Part shown: one piece after another, positions 35,365 to 44,698 of the stretch | Layout: every line of letters begins with the position of its first letter | How positions within the stretch are numbered: position 1 is the stretch's first letter | Source of the DNA: Atopobium sp. oral taxon 810 str. F0209 | Lineage (GTDB): Bacteria; Actinomycetota; Coriobacteriia; Coriobacteriales; Atopobiaceae | Length of the DNA stretch: 64,000 bases | Reading direction: 5' to 3' | Assembly: GCF_000466405.1 (NCBI RefSeq) | Contig: NZ_KE952934.1 | Span: forward strand, 46,343 to 110,342 | The notes under the pieces: model-generated | What the model saw: only the letters and a program-made list of their open reading frames with translations | Database searches by the model: none | Told to the model about the DNA's origin: nothing | Made by a program: the position numbers and the translations under genes

Positions 35365-37004
35365 TACGAACACCTCCCCAGTGGCATTGCAAGCTCAACG
35401 CACCAAGAGTGCCCATCAAGTTGGGTTTGTACCTTTGCACCCAGACGCTCTGCTCGCCTGCGTGTGCGCAAAATACCTTCCGCGGCAAAAGCATCCTCGG
35501 CACATTCCAGCTGTAGATTTAACAGCAAATAATCCACTTCTACTGAAAGATTTACCAACAAAGCTGAGAGTGTCGGATAGACCCATTCGACAAGCTCTTC
35601 AAAAAAGTCATATGCTACCTCGAGATTTTGCAAGGAGGCCTCTGCCTCACCTGAGTTCAACACCGTAGCACTTCTACCTGCTTCGCTCAGATGATCGCAT
35701 GATTCTCGCAGACACCAGAAAAGCTCGCTGGTACTTGCCATAGGATGCTGACTTTCGATGATGACAAGATTGCAACGACGCTTGATGTAACAACCCACCA
35801 CACAGAGCTGTGCTAGGAGTTCGGAACGCTTGTCTACAAGCGCCTCTCCTTCATCAACTAAGTGGTGAATCAGGGCAAATTTATCCGCAAGGTCATGTTC
35901 AATACGGCTAAAAAGCTTTGCACGCACATCAAGCTCTGCTCGTCTGCGTTTGATATCAACACGAGCCTGCGCTAGCTCTGCATTTTCCATTAGCTCTGTG
36001 CTCTGCTCTTCTAACTGGTGGCGGGCTTGATATTCCAGACTGTTATCTTCAACCCAACAAAAACTGCCTCCTGACACGGAGATACAGTGCACTGATTTGC
36101 CGATGGAAGCGCTCTGCTTCCAATGAGTGGGCGCATTTTTAGAAGCCACTAACACCTGACCCTGCTCGTCAAGCAAAGCTGCCTGGAGCGAAGATGCTTC
36201 AAATAGCTCTTGATAATTGCTGTTAGTACGAATAAGCCCCGCTGACATCAAACTCTCATACTCAAACATCACAAGCAGACAATAAAAGCCAGTCATATCT
36301 GGGTGCTCAAGCAGCGGATATAAAACCCCATACATAATGCCCACAACAAGCGGAATCAGTGGCATTACCAGCCAATTTCGACTATAGGGAACATGACTGC
36401 GACGAATAATGATAACTATGGTTCCAATGGCACACGCAATAATAAATGCTATAACGATATAGCGAAGAGGACCATACGTATAGCCGTATCTATCCCAAAA
36501 GGCAGAATCTGAAAAGCAAAACATCAGTTGATGCACGTCATTAGAAAACACACCAAACGCGAGTAGTACTCCAATGACAAGAAGTACTACATGTTGCCAA
36601 GTGGGATGCCAAGCCATAGGCTTGTTGATGGAGACGGCACAAACCACGCTGAGAGCTGGTATTAAACAAATAGGCAAATAGTAGGTATACCAAAGGTAGC
36701 GAACGAGCGTAGCGTCTTCTACATAGTGCCATTTGATTATGCGTATTATCATCCAAAGCAGCATCAGCGCGACTATGCCTAATAGCAGATAACGTGTCCA
36801 TCGCTGAACGATATTGCGTACGCGAAAAAAGCTCCAACCCAAAAGCACGAAAATCAAATAGATGTCATATACAAGTCCTGGTGAAGATACAAAGGGTCCT
36901 AACCAACTGCCCAAAAATTTCCGTAGTAAAAACCAGATAAAAAATGCAGCTAAAAGCAACGCTGTTGCACGATAACTCCGTAATTTTCTCAGCGCCGTCT
37001 GCAT
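35364..37004 (-). CDS. Seven-helix membrane sensor, kinase-like but without clear ATP-binding motifs
   Basis: The 546-residue protein has seven predicted helices (about 15-250), resembling the N-terminal 7TM region of some sensor kinases (VRYLWYTYYLPICLIPAL and GVFSNDVHQLMF are typical). A PAS-like part (about 280-340), a long helical region with SRIEHDLADKFALIHHL, and a C-terminal region without recognisable N, G1 or G2 boxes follow. It probably senses a small ligand and works with the soluble kinase. The start at 37004 follows GGGAGAG; the ORF extends upstream to 37217 without a site. Confidence 0.8.
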   Translation of the reverse strand: MQTALRKLRSYRATALLLAAFFIWFLLRKFLGSWLGPFVSSPGLVYDIYLIFVLLGWSFFRVRNIVQRWTRYLLLGIVALMLLWMIIRIIKWHYVEDATLVRYLWYTYYLPICLIPALSVVCAVSINKPMAWHPTWQHVVLLVIGVLLAFGVFSNDVHQLMFCFSDSAFWDRYGYTYGPLRYIVIAFIIACAIGTIVIIIRRSHVPYSRNWLVMPLIPLVVGIMYGVLYPLLEHPDMTGFYCLLVMFEYESLMSAGLIRTNSNYQELFEASSLQAALLDEQGQVLVASKNAPTHWKQSASIGKSVHCISVSGGSFCWVEDNSLEYQARHQLEEQSTELMENAELAQARVDIKRRRAELDVRAKLFSRIEHDLADKFALIHHLVDEGEALVDKRSELLAQLCVVGCYIKRRCNLVIIESQHPMASTSELFWCLRESCDHLSEAGRSATVLNSGEAEASLQNLEVAYDFFEELVEWVYPTLSALLVNLSVEVDYLLLNLQLECAEDAFAAEGILRTRRRAERLGAKVQTQLDGHSWCVELAMPLGRCS

Positions 37005-37140
37005 CGCTCTCCCATCGTCTTTGTCATTTATTGTGCAATGAGCACCGCAGATAAAAAAGAGTAATTCTGCTCTATGCAACAAGTGGTAGCTCAGGCACGG
37101 TAGAGATAACAAATGACCCTCGTTGATGAAGGGAGCAACT

Positions 37141-37872
37141 ATGGGACTGTTTGATCGCTTCAAAAAAAGCAACTGTGAAGTCTGTGGCAAAGAGGTTGGT
37201 GCTTTGGGCAAGCGCAAGATAGATGATGGCTATATCTGCAAGGATTGTGCCAATAAGCTCTCTCCCTTCTATCAGGGTCGCAAGAGGTCTTCTGTTGAGG
37301 ACATCAAAGCACAACTAGAATATCGCGAGGCCAATAAAGCCGACGTTGCAGCATTCCAGGCAAATCGCACGCTTGGCTTGGATGAAAAGGTCATGATTGA
37401 TAGCGTTAAGGGTAATTTTGTCGTAGTGCGCAACGGGCGCAATTGGAAGGAAACTAACCCTGACGTTATCCCCTTAGCGCAGGTTACTGGTGCACAGGTG
37501 GATTTTGACGAAGAGCGCAACGAAGAAACCTACACGGACAAAGACGGTAACCACAAACAGTACGTACCTCCTCGCTACACCTATTCATATTCGTCAAAGG
37601 TGGTCGTAAACGTCAATAATCCTTGGTTTGATGGCTTTACCATTGATGTATCTAGTGGAAGCACTTCAATGCCGCACTCCTTGGAATCCGAGCAGGCACG
37701 TATGGTAGCGCAGGAAATTTGTGAAGCTCTTACCACGGAGCGCGAGCGTATCCACGAATCCATCGAAGCAGATCGCGCACCAAAGACGGCGATGACCTGC
37801 CCTCACTGTGGTGCCACAACAACTCCCGATGCAACAGGCTGCTGCGAATTCTGCGGCGGCGCGATGGCATAA
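37141..37872 (+). CDS. DUF4428 zinc-finger protein
   Basis: A 243-residue soluble protein. The N-terminus has CEVCGKEVG and CKDCANKL, two CxxC knuckles in the DUF4428 style. The central part (about 85-190) is beta-rich and resembles the DUF4428-linked region that ends with helix ARMVAQEICEAL. The C-terminus has a second zinc ribbon: CPHCGATT and CCEFCGG. The ATG at 37141 follows GGGAG. Related proteins are of unknown function and often occur beside phage or stress genes. It stands alone, divergent from the 7TM sensor. Confidence 0.85.
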   Translation: MGLFDRFKKSNCEVCGKEVGALGKRKIDDGYICKDCANKLSPFYQGRKRSSVEDIKAQLEYREANKADVAAFQANRTLGLDEKVMIDSVKGNFVVVRNGRNWKETNPDVIPLAQVTGAQVDFDEERNEETYTDKDGNHKQYVPPRYTYSYSSKVVVNVNNPWFDGFTIDVSSGSTSMPHSLESEQARMVAQEICEALTTERERIHESIEADRAPKTAMTCPHCGATTTPDATGCCEFCGGAMA

Positions 37873-37950
37873 CTACGGCTGAAGCCTGACAAGTTATGGA
37901 AGCGCATTAGGGGCATAGGTTCATCGAAAAACGGATTGTAAGAGACAACC

Positions 37951-39168
37951 CTATGCTCCGCAGCGTATATGCCCAAGCAAATCTATAAAGTCGTGCTCAT
38001 TCCAAATTTGCGGCACTGGATATGTAGGGTTACCCTCACTCACAGCACGCTTGGCAATTTTGGCAAAATCTTCTTCCCTTAGCGCATCAAGCTTGTTGGG
38101 AATACCAAAATGCACATTTAGCATTTCTATCGCCACAATAAAAGCGTCTGCATTGTAAGCATCACTTGCGCCATGCTTTGCCACGCTTGCACAAAACGCC
38201 AGTTCAGCAAGGCGTTTTTCTGCTGATTTGCCATACTTGCGAAATACATATGGCATGATAACTGCATTTATATAGCCATGTGGCAAACCGTAAAGTCCAC
38301 CTATCGCATGAGAAATTGCATGCACATAGCCAATGAAATTACGGTTGATGGCCCAACCCGCATCATAAGACGCTTCAAGCAGAGCAAGTCGCAATTCAAG
38401 ATTTTGTCCATCATCAAAAGAGCGTGTGAGATTTTGGAAGATTGTTTGCACAGAACGTGTTGCAACAGCGCTGGTCTTCTTTTGGCAGAAGCGATTGGTA
38501 TACGCCTCGACTGCATGTGATAAGGCATCCATACCTGTATGCGCGGTAATTTTTGGCGGAAGAGTCAGCAAGAGGTATGGATCAAGAATCGCCACATCGG
38601 GAACCAGATGCAAATCGTTGATGGGATGCTTGAAATGAATACCATCTGATATATCAGCAATCACTGCACCCGCAGTAGCCTCCGAACCTGTGCCCGCGGT
38701 AGTTGGCACTGCAATAAAATACGGTATCTTCCGCCCAACGCGCATCGTACCTGAAATATCTGCAACAGTCTTTCCAGGATTAACCGCCAATGCTCCTGCA
38801 ATCTTTGCGCAGTCAATAACCGAGCCGCCACCAATAGCAAGAATGGCTTCACAGGAACCTTCTTGATACGTCTGTGCACAATGTGTCGCATGCACAGTTG
38901 TAGGGTCAGGCGCAACATCAGAGAACACAACGGGCGTGATTCCAGCTTCATCCAGCATCTTCTGCAGATCATCTAGCGTATTGCGCCGCAGCGTACCCGC
39001 TGTTGTTACCAACAACACCCTACGTATACCCTTATCACGAAGAAGTGTCGCGCTCTCAAGCGCACTACCCATGCCGCTTAGTTTTTTCTGCTTGTCTGGC
39101 TGTGCGCCCATTACCACACTAAAAAGAAACTGCCTGCTACGCATCAAGCCATTCATAAAAACCTGCAT
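37951..39168 (-). CDS. Iron-containing alcohol dehydrogenase
   Basis: The 405-residue enzyme of the group III, iron-dependent alcohol dehydrogenase family has GGGSVIDCAKIAG (NAD-binding, about residue 110), PTTAGTGSEAT, and the metal-binding set D...H in GMDALSHAVEAYTNRF plus HAISHAIGGLYGLPHG. Such enzymes interconvert alcohols and aldehydes in fermentation (butanol, 1,3-propanediol, lactaldehyde). The substrate cannot be told. A flavodoxin gene lies 33 nt upstream on the same strand. Confidence 0.92.
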   Translation of the reverse strand: MQVFMNGLMRSRQFLFSVVMGAQPDKQKKLSGMGSALESATLLRDKGIRRVLLVTTAGTLRRNTLDDLQKMLDEAGITPVVFSDVAPDPTTVHATHCAQTYQEGSCEAILAIGGGSVIDCAKIAGALAVNPGKTVADISGTMRVGRKIPYFIAVPTTAGTGSEATAGAVIADISDGIHFKHPINDLHLVPDVAILDPYLLLTLPPKITAHTGMDALSHAVEAYTNRFCQKKTSAVATRSVQTIFQNLTRSFDDGQNLELRLALLEASYDAGWAINRNFIGYVHAISHAIGGLYGLPHGYINAVIMPYVFRKYGKSAEKRLAELAFCASVAKHGASDAYNADAFIVAIEMLNVHFGIPNKLDALREEDFAKIAKRAVSEGNPTYPVPQIWNEHDFIDLLGHIRCGA

Positions 39169-39201
39169 TCAATTGAATAGTTGCTCGAGCAGAGCATGCT
39201 G

Positions 39202-39627
39202 CTACATCATCTTGCCGGGATTAAACTTTGCATTGGGAGCAGAAGGCTGAAGCTCTTGGTTGCTGCGACCATATCCACTACCACCTGATGTTGCAAAAGG
39301 CGAAATTGTTTTACCAGACAGATCATACTGTTCAAGAAAACTATTGATGATATGTGGAGCTACTCCCCACCAAATAGGAAAGCCAAGGAAGATTTCATCG
39401 TACTGAGCGATATTCTCAACCTTGTTTGCAATCTCAACGCGAGAGCTCTTGTCGTTCATTTCAACAGAACTGCGACTACGCTTATTAGTCCAGTCCAAAT
39501 CTGCAGCCGTATATGGGTGCAGCGGCTTAATCTCAAAAAGATTCGCACCTTCCTGTTGCGCTAGCTTTTTGGCAGCTCGCTTTGTTACTCCACTTGCAGA
39601 AAAATAAGCGACAAGTTTCTTAGTCAT
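39202..39627 (-). CDS. Flavodoxin family protein, possibly shortened
   Basis: The 141-residue protein has an FMN phosphate loop YFSASGVTKR (about 7-16), a FLGFPIWWGVAPH loop stacking on the flavin, and SPFATSGGSGYGRS. This is the low-redox flavodoxin_4 type. It ends abruptly in FNPGKMM, about 15-20 residues earlier than many relatives that continue into a last helix, so a late truncation is possible. MTKKL at 39627 is preferred over the upstream start. Likely function: electron transfer or quinone reduction. Confidence 0.85.
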   Translation of the reverse strand: MTKKLVAYFSASGVTKRAAKKLAQQEGANLFEIKPLHPYTAADLDWTNKRSRSSVEMNDKSSRVEIANKVENIAQYDEIFLGFPIWWGVAPHIINSFLEQYDLSGKTISPFATSGGSGYGRSNQELQPSAPNAKFNPGKMM

Positions 39628-39701
39628 TTTCCGCCCCCATTTCGCCTTGCGCTTGCATAGGCACAACTACACTTTAACGCGAAGTAAGATACTCACCCAT
39701 A

Positions 39702-39830
39702 TTGCCGCGAGCAGTTAACAAAGCCACACCAAAGAAAAAACGTTCACTAAAGGAGAAATTGCCGCAGACTGGTGATAGCACCAGCATATTATCACCGCAT
39801 CCTCAACAGGCTATTTTTTACCAAAGAGCG
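39702..39830 (+). pseudogene. Relic of a second LPQTG surface-protein tail
   Basis: Lys-rich sequence followed by LPQTGDSTSI reads like the C-terminus of the LPQTG protein at 31813 (LPQTGDDTSI). After it, the frame breaks: a reading one base later gives ITASSTG, which matches the ASSIAG of the intact protein's helix. The rest of the helix and tail are lost, and no upstream gene body remains. This seems to be the 3' end of a decayed sortase substrate. Confidence 0.6.
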
Positions 39831-39985
39831 AGGTACATCGGCCATTTTTGCAAGTTCCTCGAAGACATCAGAGTATTCGTCCATAAAATCAATAGCAATA
39901 TCAAGTACGTTCGACTCAGTCGAAACGAACCGAATAACTACCCAAGATCGATTATTTCTGAGAACTGTCACAGGCCTACCACTCC
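39792..39985 (-). pseudogene. Possible antitoxin-like or regulatory gene fragment
   Basis: A minus-strand frame with no good start reads GRPVTVLRNNRSWVVIRFVS, then an acidic helix DEYSDVFEELAKM, ending at 39792. The VTVLxNN-W-VI pattern recalls Phd/YefM-type antitoxins, but no toxin gene is adjacent and the family is not certain. It overlaps the LPQTG relic, so the 39628-40076 gap looks like a patchwork of decayed genes. Confidence 0.3.
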
Positions 39986-40076
39986 TAACTTGAAGCGTAG
40001 TATACAGGAGTGATTTAGGTAATTAATAAGGAATGCATTAGACACTTTTTCTCGCAGTATTTGAAAGCGTGACATT

Positions 40077-40964
40077 ATGTGGTTGCTAGCAGCTATTGGA
40101 TCGGCAGTTTTTGCAGGACTCACTTCTATACTTGCAAAATGTGGGCTGAATGATACAGATTCTGATATTGCGACCGCACTACGAACGATTGTGGTTTTAG
40201 TATTCGCATGGCTGATGGCAGGTATCGTTGGGTCTGTAGAAAGCATTACCACTATTGATGCAAAATCCCTGCTGTTCCTCGTGCTATCTGGGCTGGCAAC
40301 GGGTGCATCATGGCTTTGCTACTTCAAAGCACTATCCCTTGGAGACGTGAATAAAGTTGCTCCTATCGACAAGTCTTCTACGGTTTTAACCATACTTGGC
40401 GCTACGTTCTTCTTGGGTGAGAACGCACATCTTGCCTTAAAACTTATGCTCACAGCTCTTTTGGCTGCAGGAATTTTTTTGATGATCGATGAGCACCAAT
40501 CATCCGCACAACAACCAACTTCGCTTCAATCGACCACACGTAATTCTTGGATAATCTATGCGTTATTCTCTGCCACCTTTGCTGCTGCAACAGCAATTCT
40601 TGCAAAAGTCGGCATTACACATATCGAATCAAATCTCGGTACTGCTATTCGTACCTGTGTGGTACTTGTTATGGCTTGGGGCATCGTATTTATGCGGGGC
40701 AAACAAAACCAGCTCAAATCACTCAATCACAGAGAATTGCTCTTTATTATCCTCTCTGGATTGGCAACTGGCGCATCGTGGCTTTGCTATTACTACGCTA
40801 TCCAAAATGGCATGGTAAGCATCGTTGTTCCCATAGATAAACTCAGCATCTTGGTGACTATCGCATTTTCAGGAGTTGTATTTTATGAAAAGCTGTCACG
40901 AAAAGCTGCTTTGGGTTTGATCCTCATGTCAGCCGCAACTATTGCAATGGCAATATGGTTGTAG
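40077..40964 (+). CDS. EamA family transporter with internal duplication
   Basis: The 295-residue protein has ten predicted helices in two EamA halves. The halves are unusually alike: GLATGASWLCYFKALSLG matches GLATGASWLCYYYAIQNG, and APIDKSS matches VPIDKLS, which suggests a well-conserved or recently duplicated unit. EamA proteins are drug/metabolite exporters; the substrate is unknown. It converges on a MerR/TipA regulator gene. Confidence 0.9.
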   Translation: MWLLAAIGSAVFAGLTSILAKCGLNDTDSDIATALRTIVVLVFAWLMAGIVGSVESITTIDAKSLLFLVLSGLATGASWLCYFKALSLGDVNKVAPIDKSSTVLTILGATFFLGENAHLALKLMLTALLAAGIFLMIDEHQSSAQQPTSLQSTTRNSWIIYALFSATFAAATAILAKVGITHIESNLGTAIRTCVVLVMAWGIVFMRGKQNQLKSLNHRELLFIILSGLATGASWLCYYYAIQNGMVSIVVPIDKLSILVTIAFSGVVFYEKLSRKAALGLILMSAATIAMAIWL

Positions 40965-41014
40965 GCATAGAGCGACTATAGCTGCACAATCTGGCTTATC
41001 ATGCTCACAGTAAT

Positions 41015-41746
41015 CTACAGGGCTACAAACGCAGCAATTGCATCACTAGCGTATTGGGCAGTACCTTCTCCAAATTTATCAATATTCTTCTTAAATTCTG
41101 GATTGGCAGAATAACCAGCTCCAATGTAGCCAAAAACCTCACGTGAGCAGTCAAAAACATAAGTGTTCATATGCTCAAAAAGCTGATTTGCAAGCTGCAA
41201 ATTTTCCTTTGCCGTAGCAGGAATGCCTGCTGCCAAGTTTGTCGCAAAAGCACGAAATACCTGATTGAATGCCTCGGCGATTTCTTCTTCCTTACCCTTT
41301 TGACGATGCTGTGACTCATCAATAACTTCGTTACCGTAAAGTTTGCGAGCCTCACTTTCGTATGTTGCATTATCCTTCCAAGAAAAGCCCTGGAATTTCT
41401 CTTCTACTGACATAGTGGTCTCTCCCTTATATGCACTAATGGTCTTCTTCAATGTGTTGACAAGCATGTTTAGTTGGTTTTGCTCATTTTGGAGAAGGGA
41501 AAGCTGGCTCTCAAGCATCCCTAGGCGATCTTCTTTTGCTCTCTCTAGTAATCCGCAAATCTCTTCCAATGAGAATTTAAGTTGACGATAAAACAGAATA
41601 CTCTGCAATGTATCAAGGTCTTCATCACTGTAATAGCGATACCCGTTTTTTGCTCGCTTTGGCACCAACAGACCGATTTGATCGTAGTGGTGTAGCGCAC
41701 GAACGGATATGCCCGAAATCCTAGCTGCCTCTTGAATAAAATACAT
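41015..41746 (-). CDS. MerR family regulator with TipAS drug-binding domain
   Basis: The 243-residue protein begins with a MerR helix-turn-helix (VRALHHYDQIGLLVPKR with NGYRYYSDEDL), has a coiled dimerisation helix (about 75-110), and ends with a TipAS domain (about 120-243) that in relatives binds thiopeptides or other hydrophobic drugs covalently or tightly. Such regulators activate multidrug transport genes. The transporter controlled is not certain; the convergent EamA gene is a neighbour, not an obvious target. Confidence 0.92.
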   Translation of the reverse strand: MYFIQEAARISGISVRALHHYDQIGLLVPKRAKNGYRYYSDEDLDTLQSILFYRQLKFSLEEICGLLERAKEDRLGMLESQLSLLQNEQNQLNMLVNTLKKTISAYKGETTMSVEEKFQGFSWKDNATYESEARKLYGNEVIDESQHRQKGKEEEIAEAFNQVFRAFATNLAAGIPATAKENLQLANQLFEHMNTYVFDCSREVFGYIGAGYSANPEFKKNIDKFGEGTAQYASDAIAAFVAL

Positions 41747-41897
41747 ATACCCCTCCTCCGCAAACAGTTATAAAACCTCACGCTGCGTAAGGGTCAAGCA
41801 TATTTTCAATATTTTTTGCTACGAGCTCTATCCTCGTGAATACAAAGCGGATTACACCTAGCGTTTTGTTCCTCAAGCTTCTCCTAAAAGGGTTCAC

Positions 41898-42524
41898 CTA
41901 ATCAGAAGCGTAATAGTGAATTGATTGTTCTAGGTATCGGCGCTTGTAAACGATGGGATTTGCGGCATTAATTTCCGCATAGCGAGGGCAATGTTCATCA
42001 TGATCATTGATAATGCCACAGGCTTGTAAATGAGAATACACCGTGATGGGTCCCAAAAATTTGAAACCGTATGCCTTGAGCTCCTTGGAAATATGCGCGG
42101 AAAGACCATTGCTAACAGGAACCCAACCCTGCGCATGTTTGTTATAAAGCACGGTTTTTCCGTCTGTATGAGCCCAGAGCCACTCAGAAAAACTTCCCTG
42201 CTCCGCACGTAACATTTGAAAGCAACGCGCATTGCTAATTACTGCCGCGATTTTGCGACGTGAGCGAATCATGCCTGGATAAGACATAATTCGCTCGATA
42301 TCAGCTTCGTTATACGCCGCGACTTTCTCATAGTCGAAGCCATCAAAACATGTGCGGAAAATCTCGCGTTTCCGCATCATAAGATCCCAAGAAAGTCCGC
42401 ATTGCATCACTTCCATCATGAGAAACTCAAATTGCTTTTGGTCATCGTGAACGGGCGTACCCCACTCTTCATCGTGGTAGCAAATATTTGCCTCACTCGT
42501 GGTATCCCAATCACAATACGACAA
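41898..42524 (-). CDS. tag: DNA-3-methyladenine glycosylase I
   Basis: Removes 3-methyladenine from DNA, the first step of base-excision repair of alkylation. The 208-residue protein has the N-terminal zinc ligand region (YCDWDTTSE and YHDEEWGTPVHDD), the helix-hairpin-helix area MQCGLSWDLMMRKRE, and the late zinc ligands in GIINDHDEHCPRY. All match Tag. Together with ogt at 25642 it gives the cell two alkylation-repair activities. Confidence 0.95.
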   Translation of the reverse strand: MSYCDWDTTSEANICYHDEEWGTPVHDDQKQFEFLMMEVMQCGLSWDLMMRKREIFRTCFDGFDYEKVAAYNEADIERIMSYPGMIRSRRKIAAVISNARCFQMLRAEQGSFSEWLWAHTDGKTVLYNKHAQGWVPVSNGLSAHISKELKAYGFKFLGPITVYSHLQACGIINDHDEHCPRYAEINAANPIVYKRRYLEQSIHYYASD

Positions 42525-42589
42525 AAGTCAGACCCCCTTGATGGAAGCAATGCTTAGCTAATCTAATAGTCGCGCTATCTTGTCACTGT

Positions 42590-44278
42590 CTAGATACCGC
42601 AGGGATAGCGGCTGGCATATGCTTGCTCGTCCAACACGACTGTGCGATAAAAACCAAAGCCTCCCGAGAAGTTATAGCAATCAATACTATTTTGCTTCAA
42701 GATGCGTGTAGCAATGTAACTACGCAGACCACTCTGACAAATAAGATACGCAGGCTTATCCGTGTCAATCTCACCGATACGCTCGCGCAGCTCGTCCACC
42801 GGGATATTTACAAAGCCATCAATATGGCCGCGTTCATACTCAGCAGCCGTACGTACATCAAGCAAAGTTGCGCTGCCGTCGTGTGGCAAATCGGAAGCCA
42901 TATCATAATGCCACTGTTTTACCAATCCAGCCTCAAGATTCTCAATCATAAAGCCAGCCATATTGACTGGATCTTTTGCCGAAGAATATGGTGGCGCATA
43001 AGCTAAGTCAAGCTCTGCCAATTCGGTGGCCTTCATACCTGCATGAATCGCTGTAGCCAACACATCGATGCGTTTGTCAACGCCCTGCTTGCCCACAATC
43101 TGAGCGCCTAGAATATACAGACTGCCTTTTTCGTAGATAAGCTTTAGGGTCATTGCCCTTGCACCTGGGTAATATGACGCATGGGACACAGGACTAAGAA
43201 CCACCTTGTCGTAGTTGAGACCAGCGCTTTTTGCTGTGGCTTCGTTGATGCCCGTAGATGCAACTGTAAGATCAAAAAGCTTGATGATGGATGAACCCTG
43301 TGAGCCCGTAAACCGCGAATCGATGCCGCATATATTGTTTGCAGCAATACGGCCTTGTTTGTTGGCGGGGCCTGCTAGGGAAATCAAGGCATCAGCACCT
43401 GTCACAAAATGCTTAACCTGCACTGCATCACCAACTGCATAAATATCGGGGATGGAAGTCTGCATGTGATCATTGACAACAACACTGCCCTTGATGCCCA
43501 GCTCCAAACCTGCTTCACGCGCCAATGCCGTATCAGGCGTTACACCAATAGCCAAAAGAACCATATCTGAATGCAGTGCTTCTGCATCCTTAAGCAGTGT
43601 TGATACACCCGTCTTAGCATCACGAGCAAAACCTTCGACCGTGGTGTTCAGGCGCAAATCAACACCATGCTTACGCAGTTCGGCATGGCAAAAAGCTGCC
43701 ATATCTGCATCGAGAGGAGGTAATACTTGCGGGGTGTTCTGCACAAGTGTGACCCGCACACCCAATTCCACCAAGTTTTCGGCCATCTCGAGACCGATAA
43801 AGCCACCACCTGCAATAACAGCAGTCTTGGGCTGATGCTCGATAACCCACTCTCTAATTTTGAAGGTATCCTCTACGGTACGTAGCGTAAAGACCTCATC
43901 AAGCTCAGTGCCCACAAAAGGAGGCACCGTTGGACGAGCACCAGGTGAGAGCACCAAACGGTCGTAGTTTTCCTCAAACTCCTCACCCGACTCAAGATTA
44001 CGGACAAGCACAATCTTACGTTCAGGAATGATACGCACTACTTCATGGCGCACACGTACATCTAAACGAAAACGCTTGTTGAGACTTTCAGGAGTCTGTA
44101 CCGCAAGAGCTTTCTTGTCTGTAATTACGCCTCCTATGTAATAAGGAAGACCACAGTTTGCATAAGAAACGTAAGCAGAACGCTCAAAAATAATAATCTG
44201 AGCTTGCTCATCAAGTCGACGAATACGAGTTGCCGCGCTCGCTCCGCCAGCTACACCACCCACAATGACCACTTTCAT
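42590..44278 (-). CDS. CoA-disulfide reductase/FAD oxidoreductase with rhodanese domain
   Basis: The 562-residue flavoprotein has a GGVAGGASAATRIRR FAD loop, an active-site Cys in YANCGLPYYIGG (about residue 43) of the CoA-disulfide/persulfide reductase group, an NAD loop AGGGFIGLEMAENL, and a C-terminal rhodanese domain with catalytic Cys in LICQSGLRSYIA. This architecture (CoADR-RHD) reduces CoA or polysulfide persulfides with NAD(P)H. A single-domain rhodanese is encoded 2 nt upstream, so sulfur-transfer work in an operon is likely. Confidence 0.92.
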   Translation of the reverse strand: MKVVIVGGVAGGASAATRIRRLDEQAQIIIFERSAYVSYANCGLPYYIGGVITDKKALAVQTPESLNKRFRLDVRVRHEVVRIIPERKIVLVRNLESGEEFEENYDRLVLSPGARPTVPPFVGTELDEVFTLRTVEDTFKIREWVIEHQPKTAVIAGGGFIGLEMAENLVELGVRVTLVQNTPQVLPPLDADMAAFCHAELRKHGVDLRLNTTVEGFARDAKTGVSTLLKDAEALHSDMVLLAIGVTPDTALAREAGLELGIKGSVVVNDHMQTSIPDIYAVGDAVQVKHFVTGADALISLAGPANKQGRIAANNICGIDSRFTGSQGSSIIKLFDLTVASTGINEATAKSAGLNYDKVVLSPVSHASYYPGARAMTLKLIYEKGSLYILGAQIVGKQGVDKRIDVLATAIHAGMKATELAELDLAYAPPYSSAKDPVNMAGFMIENLEAGLVKQWHYDMASDLPHDGSATLLDVRTAAEYERGHIDGFVNIPVDELRERIGEIDTDKPAYLICQSGLRSYIATRILKQNSIDCYNFSGGFGFYRTVVLDEQAYASRYPCGI

Positions 44279-44280
44279 GG

Positions 44281-44601
44281 CTACCTCTCAATCTTGCCGC
44301 GGTATGTCGCAATACCGCCAATATTGGTGACATTTGCATAACCCAGTTGCTTTAGTTCTCCAAGTGCGCGCCCACTACGAGCGCCCGATGCGCAATAGAT
44401 AAACAATGGTGTGGCTTTATCGGGCACTACAACCTCAATAGTTGCGAGCTTGCTCAAAGGCACATTTTTACTCTGAGGAATGTGTCCATCTGCAAATTCA
44501 TTAGGTTCGCGCACATCAATGAGTTGTGCGCCGGTTGTTTGTTGAAAGTGAGCAACACCCTCATTGATGTCAGCACCTCGGAATATATCGAATAATCCCA
44601 T
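44281..44601 (-). CDS. Single-domain rhodanese sulfurtransferase
   Basis: The 106-residue protein has LIDVREPNEFADGHIPQSKNVPL and an active-site loop IYCASGARSG with the catalytic Cys (about residue 72), a complete minimal rhodanese. It carries sulfane sulfur. GGAGACAAA precedes its start and the CoA-disulfide reductase gene follows after 2 nt, indicating one transcript. Confidence 0.93.
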   Translation of the reverse strand: MGLFDIFRGADINEGVAHFQQTTGAQLIDVREPNEFADGHIPQSKNVPLSKLATIEVVVPDKATPLFIYCASGARSGRALGELKQLGYANVTNIGGIATYRGKIER

Positions 44602-44698
44602 TTTGTCTCCTACTCTTGAAGGTTATGCTAATCTTCCCAAATTTGTAGGGAGACTTTCAGTAACTGAATCATGGTTTCTGCTAGCGGCAAGATAAGTA

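Noticed and set aside
39202..39627. Flavodoxin and alcohol dehydrogenase as a single redox operon with defined pathway
   Set aside because: They are same-strand neighbours 33 nt apart, but nothing in the sequence ties their substrates together.
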